Shown: positions 1 to 10,353, counted from the first letter of the stretch. The stretch is DNA of 64,000 nt from Acaryochloris sp. CCMEE 5410 (GCF_000238775.2 NZ_AFEJ02000001.1:3596001-3660000), one strand, 5' to 3'. Program-made: numbers and translations. Notes: a model not told the origin generated them from the letters alone.

Positions 1-2
1 TT

Positions 3-2618
3 CTGTGGAATCTAATTAGTAGTCCCTTTGGCGGCACTGTATTCCCTGTTAATCCCAAGCGCTCTAGTGTGCTTGGGATTAAGGCTTATACAGATATTCT
101 CTCGATCCCTGAGCAAATTGATCTGGCTGTTATTGCCATCCCTGCCCCCCGAGTACTGTCTGCAGTCCAGCAATGTATCCATGCTGACGTCAGAGGAGCG
201 ATCATCATTTCTGCGGGTTTTAAGGAAACTGGTGAAGCGGGACAGCAATTAGAGCAGGAAATTTTGCAAACGGCTCGTCAGGGCAATTTACGAATTATTG
301 GACCAAATTGTCTGGGTCTCATGTGTCCACCCTATGGTTTGAATGCCACCTTTGCCAGTACGATGGCGCGTCCAGGAAACGTTGGGTTTTTGAGTCAGAG
401 TGGCGCATTATGCACCTCAATTCTGGACTGGAGCCTGCGGGAAAATGTGGGGTTTAGTGCCTTTGTCTCCATTGGCTCCATGCTAGATATCAGTTGGGGA
501 GACTTAATCTACCATCTGGGTGACGACCCTCACACCCACAGCATTGTTATCTATATGGAAGCGATTGGGGATGCCCGATCTTTCCTCTCGGCAGCACGGG
601 AAGTTGCCCTCAGTAAGCCCATTATTGTGATCAAAGGGGGGCGAACCCAAGAAGCTGCTAAAGCAGCTGCCTCCCATACAGGAGCGCTGATGGGCAGTGA
701 CGATGTTTTAGACGCTGCCTTCCGTCGATGTGGGGTGTTGCGGGTGAATACCATTGATGAACTCTTTAATATGGCCGAGGTGTTGGCGAAGCAGCCGCGA
801 CCTCAAGGCAATCGCTTGACCATCGTCACCAATGCAGGGGGACCCGGTGTCCTAGCGACAGATTCCTTAATTCGCGGAGGTGGGCATCTCACCCCCCTGT
901 CACCCGAAACCCACCAGGCTTTAGATCGCTTTTTACCCGCTGAATGGAGTCACCATAATCCCATTGATATTTTGGGAGATGCTACCCCCGAACGCTATGC
1001 CCAAGCCCTTGAAGTTGCCGCCCAAGACCCAGGCAGTGATGGCCTGTTGGTGATTCTCACACCTCAAGCCATGACCGATCCCCAGCAAACTGCCCAAACC
1101 TTAATCCAAACTGCCCAAGGTATTACCCATAAGCCCCTCTTGGCAAGCTGGATGGGCGGTGAAGATGTCGCGGCAGGGGAAGCCCTGCTCAATCAAGCGG
1201 GTCTGTTTACGCTGCCCTATCCCGATACAGCGGCTCAGGTCTTTAACTTAATGAGTCAATATAGCTATCGGCTGCGGTCCCTTTATGAAACCCCTGTCAT
1301 TGAAGACGCGGAGGAGCTGGATCGGCAGCACATGGAGCAGATATTAGGGGATGCTACGGCATGTGATCGCACCCTCCTGAGCGAATGGGAATCCAAGCAA
1401 TTCCTCCAGTCCTACGGCATTCCGACTGTGCCCAGCCATTTGGCCCAAACCCCAGAACAAGCCGTCGCGTTTGCGGAGACCCTCGGTTATCCCGTTGTCC
1501 TCAAACTCCACTCCCACACCATTACCCATAAAACGGATGTGGGGGGTGTCCATCTCAATCTCCCTAATGCTGCCGCAGTGCAAGGGGCCTTTGCTTTGAT
1601 TCAGCAGAATATGCAGTCCTATGGTGAGCAAGCCTTTTTAGGCGTAACCGTCCAACCGATGTTAGACCACAATGGCTATGAACTGATTCTCGGCAGTAGT
1701 CCCGATCCTCAATTTGGCCCCGTCATCCTCTTTGGGTTGGGTGGACAGTTAGTAGAAGTCTTCCAAGACCGGGCCTTAGGATTACCGCCTCTTAATTCCA
1801 CACTAGCTCGTCGCCTGATGGAACAGACTAAAATCTATCAAGCACTACAAGGAGTGAGGGGACACCAATCCGTTAATTTGGATCAGCTGGAGCAGATTTT
1901 AATTAAGTTTAGTCATCTTATCGTTGAGTATCCCCAGATCAAGGAAATTGATATTAATCCTCTGCTTGTCTCAGAGCATCACATCGTAGCCTTAGATGCC
2001 CGGATTATTCTCTATCCCCAAGCCGAAAAGCAGCCCATTCGCACTGCCATTCGACCCTACCCTTCTCAATATGTCCACCAGTGGACCATGGGTAATGGCT
2101 GGCCAGTGACGATTCGGCCTATCCGTCCTGAAGATGAACCTCTGATCGTTCAATTCCATCAAAATTTGTCAGAAGAGAGTATATACTTTCGCTACTTTCA
2201 TCTGATGAAATTACAAACTCGGGTCTCCCATGAACGGCTCACTCGCATTTGTTTTGTTGATTATGACTGTGAAATCGCTTTGGTCGCTGAGTATGCAAAT
2301 CCCCAATCCCTAGATCATCAGATCTTAGGCGTCGCCCGATTGAGTAAACTGCATGGTACTCAATCGGCGGAGTTTGGGATGCTGGTTCAGGATCAATTTC
2401 AAGGGCAAGGATTAGGGACAGAGCTGCTCAAATCACTGCTACAGGTTGGAGAAGTGGAAGGTTTGGAAGCCATCAAGGCTGATATTCTCCCGGACAACAG
2501 AGCGATGCAGTCTCTTTGCAAAAAGATGGGATTTCAGCTCAAGTACCAAGGAGATTCGATTGAAGCTATCCACCAGAAGCTGCCAACCTCAGTGAATCTA
2601 TCAGGGTTGAATTGCTAA
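3..2618 (+). CDS. Acyl-CoA synthetase (NDP-forming)-like / GNAT acetyltransferase fusion, 5' end outside window
   Basis: The frame is open to the left edge, and the first codons already encode a CoA-binding fold, so the true start lies upstream; the GTG at 69 is internal. Domains in order: the end of a CoA-binding Rossmann domain, a succinyl-CoA-ligase-like domain (SQSGAL, and SHTGAL with the conserved His), an ATP-grasp domain from about residue 440 (YPVVLKLHS), and a C-terminal GNAT domain with the acetyl-CoA loop QGQGLG near residue 775. This is the layout of Pat/YfiQ-type protein lysine acetyltransferases, which acetylate and inactivate acetyl-CoA synthetase. Whether the ligase half is active cannot be judged here. 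The last few residues may be altered by the adjoining transposase fragment. Confidence 0.9.
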   Translation: MWNLISSPFGGTVFPVNPKRSSVLGIKAYTDILSIPEQIDLAVIAIPAPRVLSAVQQCIHADVRGAIIISAGFKETGEAGQQLEQEILQTARQGNLRIIGPNCLGLMCPPYGLNATFASTMARPGNVGFLSQSGALCTSILDWSLRENVGFSAFVSIGSMLDISWGDLIYHLGDDPHTHSIVIYMEAIGDARSFLSAAREVALSKPIIVIKGGRTQEAAKAAASHTGALMGSDDVLDAAFRRCGVLRVNTIDELFNMAEVLAKQPRPQGNRLTIVTNAGGPGVLATDSLIRGGGHLTPLSPETHQALDRFLPAEWSHHNPIDILGDATPERYAQALEVAAQDPGSDGLLVILTPQAMTDPQQTAQTLIQTAQGITHKPLLASWMGGEDVAAGEALLNQAGLFTLPYPDTAAQVFNLMSQYSYRLRSLYETPVIEDAEELDRQHMEQILGDATACDRTLLSEWESKQFLQSYGIPTVPSHLAQTPEQAVAFAETLGYPVVLKLHSHTITHKTDVGGVHLNLPNAAAVQGAFALIQQNMQSYGEQAFLGVTVQPMLDHNGYELILGSSPDPQFGPVILFGLGGQLVEVFQDRALGLPPLNSTLARRLMEQTKIYQALQGVRGHQSVNLDQLEQILIKFSHLIVEYPQIKEIDINPLLVSEHHIVALDARIILYPQAEKQPIRTAIRPYPSQYVHQWTMGNGWPVTIRPIRPEDEPLIVQFHQNLSEESIYFRYFHLMKLQTRVSHERLTRICFVDYDCEIALVAEYANPQSLDHQILGVARLSKLHGTQSAEFGMLVQDQFQGQGLGTELLKSLLQVGEVEGLEAIKADILPDNRAMQSLCKKMGFQLKYQGDSIEAIHQKLPTSVNLSGLNC

Positions 2619-3420
2619 ACAATCCTTCTACTCGTTCCATTCATGTGTTTGACCGAGAAGGAGACATCGCCGAAGTGTTTGAGTAGTTCAACCATCTCAA
2701 CAACACAGAGGTTGTGGTTAGAGCCTCACATAATCGTCGGCTTGAGCAAGCCCCCCATCGGCTGTGGGAAAAATTGGAAGCCCAAAGGGTTCAATTCGAG
2801 TATGAAATTGACTTACCCACAACGAAAGACCGGAGTGCACGTACAGCCCGCTGTTGTCTCGTTCAACTGCAGCGACCCACCCGTCTAGCTGATAAGGTCT
2901 ACACCGTCTATGCCGCAGAAGTAGATCCCCCAGAGGACGAAGACCCAGTGTCCTGGATGTTGCTCACGAGTGAAGCGGTCACCACTGTGGAGATGGCCCA
3001 GACCATTTTGCGCTGGTACACGTACAGATGGAGAGTGGAGGAATATCACAAAATTCTCAAATCGGGAACTCAAGTGGAGCGGTATCGTTTGGCTGCTGAG
3101 GGGATGAAAACCTTATTAGGATTCCTGTGTGTCACTGCTGTAGAACTGTTACGCTTGACCTACTTAGAACGCACATCCCCTCAACGGCCTGCTCAAGATG
3201 TCGTCACACCTTTACAGATTAAAGTTCTCAGTGCGAAGACACCGAAGGTTCCCAAAACCCTCACTGTTTCATGGGCCGTGAAAGCGGTTGCACGCCTTGG
3301 AGGATACCTGGAGCATCGTCGCAACACACCGATTGGGATTCAAGTGCCATGGAAAGGATGGGCTAAGTTAAATCTCCTAGTCGAGGGCTGGCAGTTAGCG
3401 ACCCAGGAGGCTTCGCGGGA
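2618..3420 (+). pseudogene. IS4-family (Tn5-like) transposase, 3' fragment with nonsense codon
   Basis: Only the C-terminal half of a DDE transposase is present. The frame begins right at the end of the preceding gene with a DREGDIAE block, which carries the second catalytic Asp. It then meets an in-frame TAG at 2684-2686, probably from CAG, and resumes. Near 3020-3065 lies YTYRWRVEEYHKILK, an exact Y-(2)-R-(3)-E-(6)-K signature of IS4/Tn5 enzymes. Similarity to the family ends at about 3415, although the frame stays open to 3580. The N-terminal half and the left terminal repeat are missing, so this is a dead remnant. Confidence 0.85.
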
Positions 3421-3525
3421 AAAGTCAGGACGAGCACGAGAGTCCGGTTCGATCTTGTGGATACACTCCAACAATAAATCTAGAGTCAAAGAGCGCTCTG
3501 AAGGTAACTTGTTAAAAACCTGGCG

Positions 3526-3912
3526 TTATACCTTCCAAGTATTCTGGCTACTGACTGTCTTTTTCCGCCGCTTCCAGTAGCCATCTTCAAACTGAGCAAT
3601 CCAATCTTTCACTATCTTGGGTTGCTCATCCTTATCTTGAACAGCAAGATAAGGCTCCCAAGTAAACTGTCCCAAACTGAGTTCGGCTCCAATCAGCTTG
3701 GCTTGCCGTTCTGCTTGCTGCAGTCCTACTGTATTGACTGGCAGCCTGAGTGAAAATCGCTGTTGATAGGGCTTGGTTTTGTGGGTGATGTGAGGCTTAG
3801 GCGGAAAAGTGCCTTGCAACCAAAACGTATTGCCACGGCGATAGATGGAAACCCGCAGTTTAGCTTGTTTCAAACGCGCATTCGCTTGAGTCAGACTGTC
3901 TTCAATATCCAA
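3526..3912 (-). pseudogene. Integrase (tyrosine recombinase) N-terminal fragment
   Basis: The 128-residue frame has the basic Arm-type DNA-binding region seen at the N-terminus of cyanobacterial phage-type integrases. It opens with SLTQANARLKQAKLRVSIYR and includes a block of the type W-L-x-G-T-F-P. The frame stops at TWKV, just where the core-binding domain would begin and where the IS4 remnant region ends. No catalytic domain (R-H-R-Y) follows. The only start visible is TTG, since a stop lies just upstream. It sits 125 nt from the 3' end of tRNA-Cys, a common integration site, so it is probably the relic of an integrated element. Confidence 0.65.
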
Positions 3913-4037
3913 AGCAAGGTGTACTTAGAAGTGTACTTAAAATCTTGAATCAACCTGACCTATTCTGAGTCAACCAGACATCATCTGAAACAATCCCAGA
4001 TCGCCCTGCAACTTGCTTCTAGCGGTTATTTTGTCAA

Positions 4038-4108
4038 AGGCGGCACCCAGATTCGAACTGGGGATAAAGGCTTTGCAGGCCCCTGCCTTACCACTTGGCT
4101 ATGCCGCC
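4038..4108 (-). tRNA. tRNA-Cys (GCA)
   Basis: On the minus strand the acceptor arms GGCGGCA (4108-4102) and TGCCGCC (4045-4039) pair over seven bases. The T arm holds GTTCGAATC. The anticodon loop reads CTGCAAA, giving GCA (Cys). The discriminator base is T, an identity element of tRNA-Cys. The molecule is 71 nt and CCA is not encoded. Its 3' end faces the integrase fragment. Confidence 0.95.
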
Positions 4109-4266
4109 GTTGGAGAACTTTAAGCTACTACCCTTTAGGTTAGCAAGATTACGAAAAGCTCAGCAACCACCAACCATATCATGGTTTAGAGAAGAATGGC
4201 TGCCTAGAAGCCAGTGCTTAAGGATGACTCAAGCAGACTCAACTCAGCAGCCTATGATGTCATGCC

Positions 4267-4494
4267 TTATAAGCCTTCTTTGGGAACCAATTCCCACCAC
4301 CCAAAGGACGGTCCAACAAACCGCACCACTAACCAGGAGGCCAGCACAATGAATACACCAACCCAACTCCCTTTCATTACCAAGTTATAAATTTTTTCCA
4401 GCTGGCTCTTGGTCAAAGGGAACCAAGACACCATTTTGGATTCTTTACCGTAGTCGCTTCCTAATGCTTCTTGACGACGTTTTGCTTCACCCAT
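4267..4494 (-). CDS. DUF2839 family small membrane protein
   Basis: The 75-aa product starts MGEAKRRQEALG and contains WFPLTKSQ followed by one hydrophobic segment (about residues 40-60). This matches the small cyanobacterial DUF2839 family as I remember it. No function is known. It stands alone between tRNA-Cys and the helicase-like gene. Plus-strand frames across it are shadows. Confidence 0.8.
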   Translation of the reverse strand: MGEAKRRQEALGSDYGKESKMVSWFPLTKSQLEKIYNLVMKGSWVGVFIVLASWLVVRFVGPSFGWWELVPKEGL

Positions 4495-4608
4495 TTCTTT
4501 TCCCTAATCTAGACCACTAAAGTCGCAAACAGTACTGCCTAAATCTTATCGACAAAATGGGGATGGATAACAGAGGGATCATCCTGATTTAAGATACGGT
4601 CCCGTTCA

Positions 4609-6150
4609 CTAGAGCCGCTGCTGACCAGACGACGTCGCGAACAAGCTGTCATCCAAATAGTTAATGCGCGAATAGGGACTCATGGCTGTTAAGACTTGTT
4701 GGCCATAACTGCGATGTAAGACCCGATTATCGAAGAGCGCCACGATACCTTGATGACGTCTGATGGGTGCGATCGCAGCCTGTAGCGTTCTTAAGGCAGT
4801 GGGTAATAGGTATAGTCGGAACCAATCTTGGCGATGGTGCTTATAGTAAGCCACTCGACCCGCTACCCGCGGATCTTCCAAGGAGGGGATGGGCAGAGTA
4901 GCCACAACCAGCAGGGCAGGAATTGGCAGGGTAGCCTGATGCTGTAACCAATAGTCCCAGCCGGTAATCAGAATCGTTTCTGCATCCAGATCCGACGTTT
5001 CCAGTTGGACCCGGGAGCCAAATTCCGAGGCCATCGCTGTCGCCATTTGGCGCTGCATCGGTGTGTCTTCGATAATAATGACCGTCGGTCCCCCAGGCTG
5101 GGCATTGGCGACCATCAGGAGATGCAGCTGCTTCAGTAAGGCCCCTTGAAAGGAAGGGGTATTGGGCATAGGTAAGCCATCAGGGAGGTACAGCTGCACC
5201 GCTTCCGCCTCTCGATGGGCTCCAAATTGAACATAGGTCATGTCTTCAAGGCCCAGTTGCTGTCGAAACAGCTTCGCCTCAGGTTCAAGGTCAAAGCCAC
5301 TACCCATCAGCACAACCGGCTGTCGCGACCATAGCCCCTGCAAGCTGAGATTGACTTCATTGGGAGCACAGTACAACGTAAAAGCACCATTGTCGCGGTT
5401 CAGGCCACTCCACAATAGATGATGATCCGATTGATAGGCCTGCCAAAACTGCTGCCAATTCGACGGACTAAGGGCCATACCATGAGCCAGAATCGCTTGA
5501 TGTAGCTGGGCTAGAATTTGACGTTCTTTCTGCTCAATCAGGGTGTGGCCATAGGGATTCTCAGGGTGCTGGAAAAGCGCACGAGTTAGCTTAACCCGAG
5601 TTTCCCGAATCAACTCTAGCAGCGGCGGGTAACACCAAATCAGTTGCTCCCAGTCCGGTGGGTGGAGCGACAGGGTGAGCTGTTGCTGAGCCCAACCTTC
5701 AAGCTGGTCAGCATTATCAATCAGGGTAGGAATATCAGTGGGAAATTGATAGGCCTGGGTCAGGTAGTCTCGTAACCATACCTCTGGAGTGACCAGTAAA
5801 ACGCCTTTAAAGTGACTTCCGGGCCAATGGTCAGCAGCCAAAATTGGCTTTTTGATCTGCATCCATTCGTGAAGGTGGGGCATCTCAGCCCGGAGCAATT
5901 GCTGTTGTGCAGCCAGAGGGGCAACTAAGATCACCGCCTCTCGCCAAATCATCAGGGGAGCTAAATAGCTCAGCCGATGGAGTCCCTGGTGTTTGGCGGC
6001 AGCACTAATTTGAATCAGGGCACTCCGTCGCAGCCGAAACGCCCGAGCGACGAGGCGAGCAATGGTGAGGTGATGAGGCCATTGGTCAGATCCTTGCTCT
6101 CGCAAGAAAGCATGGAGTTGGCGGTGGACTTCGACCTCAATCACAATCAA
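4609..6150 (-). CDS. DinG-like helicase-family protein, ATPase motifs degenerate
   Basis: The C-terminal third (about residues 440-500) has the DinG/XPD helicase C arrangement: a LLPTALRTLQAAIAPIRRHQ block, then VALFDNRVLHRSYG, equivalent to the usual motif VI region and D-x-R-V. The N-terminus (about 1-130) resembles cyanobacterial DinG-like proteins. No Walker A (GxGKT/S) can be found; that position reads SYLAPLMIW. The DEAH position appears to be LIDNADQL. No Fe-S cysteine set is evident. The protein is therefore probably a catalytically dead or strongly diverged paralogue with a structural or DNA-binding role. It is transcribed in the same direction as trpD, 64 nt away. Confidence 0.75.
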   Translation of the reverse strand: MIVIEVEVHRQLHAFLREQGSDQWPHHLTIARLVARAFRLRRSALIQISAAAKHQGLHRLSYLAPLMIWREAVILVAPLAAQQQLLRAEMPHLHEWMQIKKPILAADHWPGSHFKGVLLVTPEVWLRDYLTQAYQFPTDIPTLIDNADQLEGWAQQQLTLSLHPPDWEQLIWCYPPLLELIRETRVKLTRALFQHPENPYGHTLIEQKERQILAQLHQAILAHGMALSPSNWQQFWQAYQSDHHLLWSGLNRDNGAFTLYCAPNEVNLSLQGLWSRQPVVLMGSGFDLEPEAKLFRQQLGLEDMTYVQFGAHREAEAVQLYLPDGLPMPNTPSFQGALLKQLHLLMVANAQPGGPTVIIIEDTPMQRQMATAMASEFGSRVQLETSDLDAETILITGWDYWLQHQATLPIPALLVVATLPIPSLEDPRVAGRVAYYKHHRQDWFRLYLLPTALRTLQAAIAPIRRHQGIVALFDNRVLHRSYGQQVLTAMSPYSRINYLDDSLFATSSGQQRL

Positions 6151-6214
6151 AAACGCAATGACAATGCATGACCTTCATTCTGGCACAGTCTCTAGATTGT
6201 TCCGAAAACGGAAC

Positions 6215-7258
6215 TTAAGCCTGCTGTAAAAAGGCCACTAACGCTTGTAGCTTCTGCCAAGCAGCACCGCTAGCCAGAATGGCTTTGGCTTGGGTTACTC
6301 CCTCACCATAGGTCTCTACAGCATGACCGACAAATAAGGCCAATGCTGTATTCAGGGCCACAACATCCGTTTGGGCGGCTGTGCCTTTGCCTTGGAGCAC
6401 TGCTTGCAAAATAGCGGCATTTTCGTCCACGTCACCCCCTTGTAAGGCCGTCAGAGGCGCTGCAGTCAACCCTAATTCTGCAGGCTCTAAAATATCCTGG
6501 CTGACCTGTTGATGATCAACCACTGCGATATCCGTCAGATCGCCTAATCCGGCTTCATCTAAGTTTTCTCGCCCATGCAAAACGACCGCTCTTTGCACAC
6601 CCAGAGTCTTAAGTGCCGAGGCGAGGGGATACAGCAATGCTGGATCGTAAACCCCTAGGACCTGCCCCGTGGGTCGGAGAGGATTCACTAAAGGCCCCAA
6701 TAGATTGAAGATGGTGCGTACTTTTAGGGTTTTACGCAGGGGCACCACTGCTTTCATGGCCGGGTGCCAGCCCGGAGCGAACAAAAATGTAATCCCGACT
6801 TCTGCCACAGCAGCCTGAATTTTTTCCGGTGGAGCAGCCAGATTGATGCCCAAGGCTTCCAGCACGTCAGCAGAACCAACCCGACTAGAAGCAGAGCGGT
6901 TGCCATGCTTGGCCACTGGGAGCCCAGCAGCGGCAGCCGTAAAGGCAACGGCAGTGGAGATATTAAAAGTTGAAGCGCCATCGCCTCCAGTCCCACAGGT
7001 ATCAATCAAGGGGCTGGGCATTGCTACCCCTGACTCCACCGATTGCTGCAAGAGCACGGTGGCCATCCCTGATAGCTCGTCTGCTGACACGCCTTTGGCT
7101 TGCAGGGCGGCCAAGATCGCTCCCGACAGGACAGGAGGCACAGCGTCTTGAAGCCAGCCTTCCATTAATTGCGAGGCTTCTGCTTGGGTCAAGGACTGAC
7201 CGTCTAGGAGTTGTTGGAGGAGTTGAGACCCGTCTAGGGTATCTGGTGCTAACGTCAT
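6215..7258 (-). CDS. trpD: Anthranilate phosphoribosyltransferase
   Basis: TrpD transfers phosphoribosyl from PRPP to anthranilate, the second dedicated step of tryptophan synthesis, in the cytoplasm. The protein is 347 aa, normal for the family. The PRPP-binding loop [15 protein letters not shown] (about residues 87-101) and the anthranilate-site block [21 protein letters not shown] (about 117-137) are intact. The gene starts 4 nt after the stop of the GNAT gene and is the last of three closely spaced minus-strand genes. No leader peptide or trp attenuator was seen. Confidence 0.97.
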   Translation of the reverse strand: MTLAPDTLDGSQLLQQLLDGQSLTQAEASQLMEGWLQDAVPPVLSGAILAALQAKGVSADELSGMATVLLQQSVESGVAMPSPLIDTCGTGGDGASTFNISTAVAFTAAAAGLPVAKHGNRSASSRVGSADVLEALGINLAAPPEKIQAAVAEVGITFLFAPGWHPAMKAVVPLRKTLKVRTIFNLLGPLVNPLRPTGQVLGVYDPALLYPLASALKTLGVQRAVVLHGRENLDEAGLGDLTDIAVVDHQQVSQDILEPAELGLTAAPLTALQGGDVDENAAILQAVLQGKGTAAQTDVVALNTALALFVGHAVETYGEGVTQAKAILASGAAWQKLQALVAFLQQA

Positions 7259-7262
7259 AACA

Positions 7263-7751
7263 CTATCCTGAGGCTAGAGTGGTGAGAGCAGCCCCCGTAA
7301 CTCGGCAAGTTCGCCAGTCGGGGAGAACGGTTGCTCCTAGTGTTTCATAGAATGCGATCGCAGATTCGTTCCAATCCAAAACACTCCATTCCAAGCGGCC
7401 ATAATTCCGCTCTGCCACTAGCTTTGCCACGTGTTTTAACAAAGCCTTACCCACCCCTTGGCCTCGATGGTGCGCTTGCACATACAAATCCTCCAAGTAC
7501 AACCCCGGCCGCGTTAAAAAGGTCGAGTAGCTGGTAAAGAACAGCGCATAGCCCACAATCTGCTGATCGATTTCAGCCACCAGAGCTTCCACATAGCATT
7601 GATCTCCAAACAAATGCTCTCTTAAGGCATCTGCATTCCCGGTGACTGCATCTTCTAAATGCTCATACTGGGCCAGTTCAATAATCAACGCAAACAATGC
7701 AGAGACATCGCCCTGTTCGGCAGCTCGAATTGAAACCATTGTCTTCGCCAT
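7263..7751 (-). CDS. GNAT N-acetyltransferase, SSAT-like
   Basis: The 162-aa single-domain protein fits the GNAT fold and resembles the spermidine/diamine acetyltransferase branch. It has an N-terminal RAAEQGD helix, then [22 protein letters not shown] with the acetyl-CoA pyrophosphate loop (R-G-Q-G-V-G), and a C-terminal [13 protein letters not shown]. The substrate cannot be told from sequence. A second ATG four codons in is an alternative start. It lies 2 nt downstream of the ABA4-like gene and 4 nt upstream of trpD, so the three are probably cotranscribed. Confidence 0.9.
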   Translation of the reverse strand: MAKTMVSIRAAEQGDVSALFALIIELAQYEHLEDAVTGNADALREHLFGDQCYVEALVAEIDQQIVGYALFFTSYSTFLTRPGLYLEDLYVQAHHRGQGVGKALLKHVAKLVAERNYGRLEWSVLDWNESAIAFYETLGATVLPDWRTCRVTGAALTTLASG

Positions 7752-7753
7752 TT

Positions 7754-8239
7754 CTATTCCTCAGCCGCTACTGTCTCAGCAGATGAGAAACGCTCCGAGA
7801 TCGCCGCCGTCATAATATGGGACAGCAGACCAATGGGACCCACTAACAGACAGAGCACCAAGGAGTGGCTGGTCCAGATACCTGTGCGCTGACCTTCCCA
7901 GTAGATCCAGCGTCCTACAAACAAATCCATCACCAAAAAATGCACCCAAGCTGCCGCTGCGATCTGCTCTTGACCAAACAACTGAGCAATATCAGCAAGG
8001 GTGGGATTCGCTAAGACCTTGGCAGACTCAGGTGTCAGCGCTACAGCAAATAGGGAGGTGTACACAATGGCCAAGCCCACAAAGGGCAAATAGGACGTGA
8101 GCATGCGACGGGTCCAATCCCATTGGGGCAAAATAATCATTAATGCCCAGAAGGGCAGCACAAACACGTTGGCAATCGTAAACCACTGAGAGATCGTCAT
8201 TATCAAGACTGTTACAACGACTATTGTCCCTATTGTCAA
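7754..8239 (-). CDS. ABA4-like (DUF4281) membrane protein
   Basis: The 161-aa protein has four predicted membrane segments and the family block HFLVMDLFVGRWIYWEGQRT. Plant ABA4 is needed for neoxanthin formation; the role of cyanobacterial homologues is not established. The annotated start gives an N-terminal hydrophobic run. An internal ATG 13 codons later (MTISQWFTIANVFVLPFW) matches the usual family start better. It is the first gene of the run that ends in trpD. Confidence 0.85.
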   Translation of the reverse strand: MTIGTIVVVTVLIMTISQWFTIANVFVLPFWALMIILPQWDWTRRMLTSYLPFVGLAIVYTSLFAVALTPESAKVLANPTLADIAQLFGQEQIAAAAWVHFLVMDLFVGRWIYWEGQRTGIWTSHSLVLCLLVGPIGLLSHIMTAAISERFSSAETVAAEE

Positions 8240-8332
8240 CGGATCAGGGATCTTCTGCTCAAAAAGTTCTCAGGGTTATGGTCTAAGATAAATGAGTCTT
8301 GCGTCTATCAATATTCAACTTAGGGAACACCT

Positions 8333-9337
8333 ATGCCACGCCGTCGTACAAAGACTTCTGGGTTACATCGTTGGTCACGACCACTGATTGGAGCCCTTGC
8401 TGTTTTGGGGGCTACGAATACAGGATATTTGACGGCCACCAAACTGGCAGGTGGAGAAGCAGCCTGTCCTACAGAGGGATGCGATCTGGTTCTGTCTAGT
8501 CCCTATGCCACCGTCTTAGGTCAACCCCTAGCATTGTTTGGCCTGCTGGCTTATATTGCCATGGCTATTTTTGCCTTGGCCCCCCTGGCCATCGGTAGTG
8601 ACAATAAAGAGTTGCGAGCAACCGCTGAGAACACCACCTGGTTCCTGTTATTTATGGGATCCACTGCCATGATGTTCTTCAGTTGGTACCTGATGTACAT
8701 CATGTACGCTAAGTTTGTGGTGCCCTTTGGCGCTGGCGCTATTTGCATCTATTGCATTGCCTCAGCGACTCTGGCCACCTTGATGTTCCTCCTCACCATT
8801 CTGGGACGGTCATGGGAGGATGTCGGTCAGATTGTCTTTACAGGCATTATTGTTTCAGTGGTGACGTTAGTTGGCACTTTAGGTATCTACTCACATATCG
8901 ATAAGCCTGCAACAGCCAATTCAGACACAGAGTACAAGATCACATCTGCAACGGGCCAGGTATTCTTTACCATCACCGATTCCTCTGGAGAAGCTGAGCT
9001 GGAGCTAGCTAAACATCTCAAACAAACGGATGTCAAAATGTTTGGTGCCTTTTGGTGTCAACATTGTGCAGCTCAGAAACAGCTGTTTGGGGTCCAAGCC
9101 ATTTCTGAAATGCCTTATGTTGAATGTGCACCGGAAGGTCCTAGTCCACAAGTGGATTTATGTACAGCAGAATTAGGCAAAGCCAGCGAAAAACTACGAC
9201 CTATCATTGGCCGAGATGCCGGATTCCCAACGTGGAAGATTGGCGATAACTACTATTCGGGTCAGCAATCTTTAATCGATTTAGCAGAATATTCCGGTTA
9301 TCAGGGTCCCAAAAACTTCAAGAATGCACTGCAATAA
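8333..9337 (+). CDS. Vitamin K epoxide reductase-thioredoxin fusion (VKOR)
   Basis: The 334-aa protein couples quinone reduction to formation of disulfide bonds in proteins exported to the periplasm or lumen. The VKOR domain (about 15-200) has membrane helices, the loop cysteines CPTEGC (about 44-49) and the active-site CIYC (about 138-141). The C-terminal thioredoxin-like domain has CQHC (about 243-246) plus further cysteines. This natural fusion is the cyanobacterial form whose structure was solved from a Synechococcus. The ATG at 8333 puts a short basic stretch before TM1. It converges on the MoCo oxidoreductase gene, with stops 3 nt apart. Confidence 0.95.
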   Translation: MPRRRTKTSGLHRWSRPLIGALAVLGATNTGYLTATKLAGGEAACPTEGCDLVLSSPYATVLGQPLALFGLLAYIAMAIFALAPLAIGSDNKELRATAENTTWFLLFMGSTAMMFFSWYLMYIMYAKFVVPFGAGAICIYCIASATLATLMFLLTILGRSWEDVGQIVFTGIIVSVVTLVGTLGIYSHIDKPATANSDTEYKITSATGQVFFTITDSSGEAELELAKHLKQTDVKMFGAFWCQHCAAQKQLFGVQAISEMPYVECAPEGPSPQVDLCTAELGKASEKLRPIIGRDAGFPTWKIGDNYYSGQQSLIDLAEYSGYQGPKNFKNALQ

Positions 9338-9340
9338 TTT

Positions 9341-9934
9341 TCAGCGACTGCTGTAGCGTTCTTCTGCCCATGGCTCTCCTCGGCGATGATAGCCATTTTC
9401 TTCCCAAAACCCGAGCTGTTCGTGATCCAAAAATTCTAAACCGTTCAGCCACTTTCCACTCTTCCAGGCATAGAGGTGGGGCACGACCAACCGTAAAGGC
9501 CCACCATGATCAACGGGGAGTGGTTGTCCATCTAAGGTATGGGCAAAAAAGGTTTGCTCATGTAGGAAATCGTCGAGGGTGAGATTCGTGGTGTAACCCC
9601 CATAACAATGCTGCATCACATGGGTAACACCTGGCTGCAGCTCGAGAAGCTGCATCAGTTCAGACACAGCAAAACCGGCCCAGCTTACATCTAGCTTGGA
9701 CCAGTGAGTCACACAATGAAAATCAGCGGTGAAATTCGATTGAGGTAAGGCTAAGATATCAGACCAGGCAAAGGTTTGTTCCTTAACTAAGCCCCAAACC
9801 TTCAATTGCCAATCTTGGGGGGTAATGTGCGGCGTTTCACCATAGGTCAGCACTGGAAACCGATTCGCCAGATGCTGCCCTGGAGGAACACGCTGCTTTT
9901 CGCTCATGTTGGGTTTGCGAAAATACTTACCCAC
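9341..9934 (-). CDS. Sulfite oxidase/MsrP-like molybdopterin oxidoreductase
   Basis: The 197-aa protein carries the molybdopterin-binding fold of the sulfite oxidase superfamily. FHCVTHWS (about residues 72-79) supplies the Cys that ligates molybdenum, and DHGGPLRLVVPHLYAWKSGKW is the conserved C-terminal block. It lacks the dimerisation domain, like YuiH-type soluble members. No signal peptide is visible, so it is probably cytoplasmic, and the substrate is unknown. An internal ATG at 9907 (MSEKQRVPPGQ) could be the real start. It lies 5 nt downstream of rpmF. Confidence 0.9.
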   Translation of the reverse strand: MGKYFRKPNMSEKQRVPPGQHLANRFPVLTYGETPHITPQDWQLKVWGLVKEQTFAWSDILALPQSNFTADFHCVTHWSKLDVSWAGFAVSELMQLLELQPGVTHVMQHCYGGYTTNLTLDDFLHEQTFFAHTLDGQPLPVDHGGPLRLVVPHLYAWKSGKWLNGLEFLDHEQLGFWEENGYHRRGEPWAEERYSSR

Positions 9935-9939
9935 ACTCC

Positions 9940-10119
9940 TTACTCATCATCGTCTTCGTCGTCATCCTTAGTCGGATATTCAAAGCCTTTGGCTCGGCCT
10001 GTGAGAATAGATTTGCCAGTAGACAGCGCTCTTTGAGCAGCTAAATTTGCTTTGCGGTTCCAATGGGCTCGACGAGAATCGCGCTTAGAATTGGATGTCT
10101 TTTTCTTTGGGACAGCCAT
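9940..10119 (-). CDS. rpmF: 50S ribosomal protein L32
   Basis: The 59-aa product starts [20 protein letters not shown], which is diagnostic for L32. It continues with the basic [25 protein letters not shown] segment and an acidic tail of Asp/Glu. The start is the ATG at 10119-10117 and the stop TAA is at 9942-9940. The zinc-ribbon cysteines present in some L32 proteins are absent, as in other cyanobacteria. It is followed directly by the MoCo oxidoreductase gene. Confidence 0.97.
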   Translation of the reverse strand: MAVPKKKTSNSKRDSRRAHWNRKANLAAQRALSTGKSILTGRAKGFEYPTKDDDEDDDE

Positions 10120-10353
10120 GGGTATCGATTAGGAAATAAAAATACAGCTTTGCCATCTTAACATTGAACTCTTGAGCAAGCCTCAATCATGCTAGGAGAC
10201 ATGGAATAGCGATCGTCTCAAGCAGGCACCAGAGTCAAATTTAGCGCCTAGAGGTCAACAAATCCTCATTTTTCACTGGATATCCTCTCACTACTACAAA
10301 AGAATGCCGCTCTCTTCCGATAAAATTGCTGAAGTTTCTAAAGATACACGCCG

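Noticed and set aside
6843-7260. Plus-strand frames of 96-102 aa across trpD
   Set aside because: They are antisense to a well-conserved enzyme and have no start signals or similarity; they are shadows of trpD.
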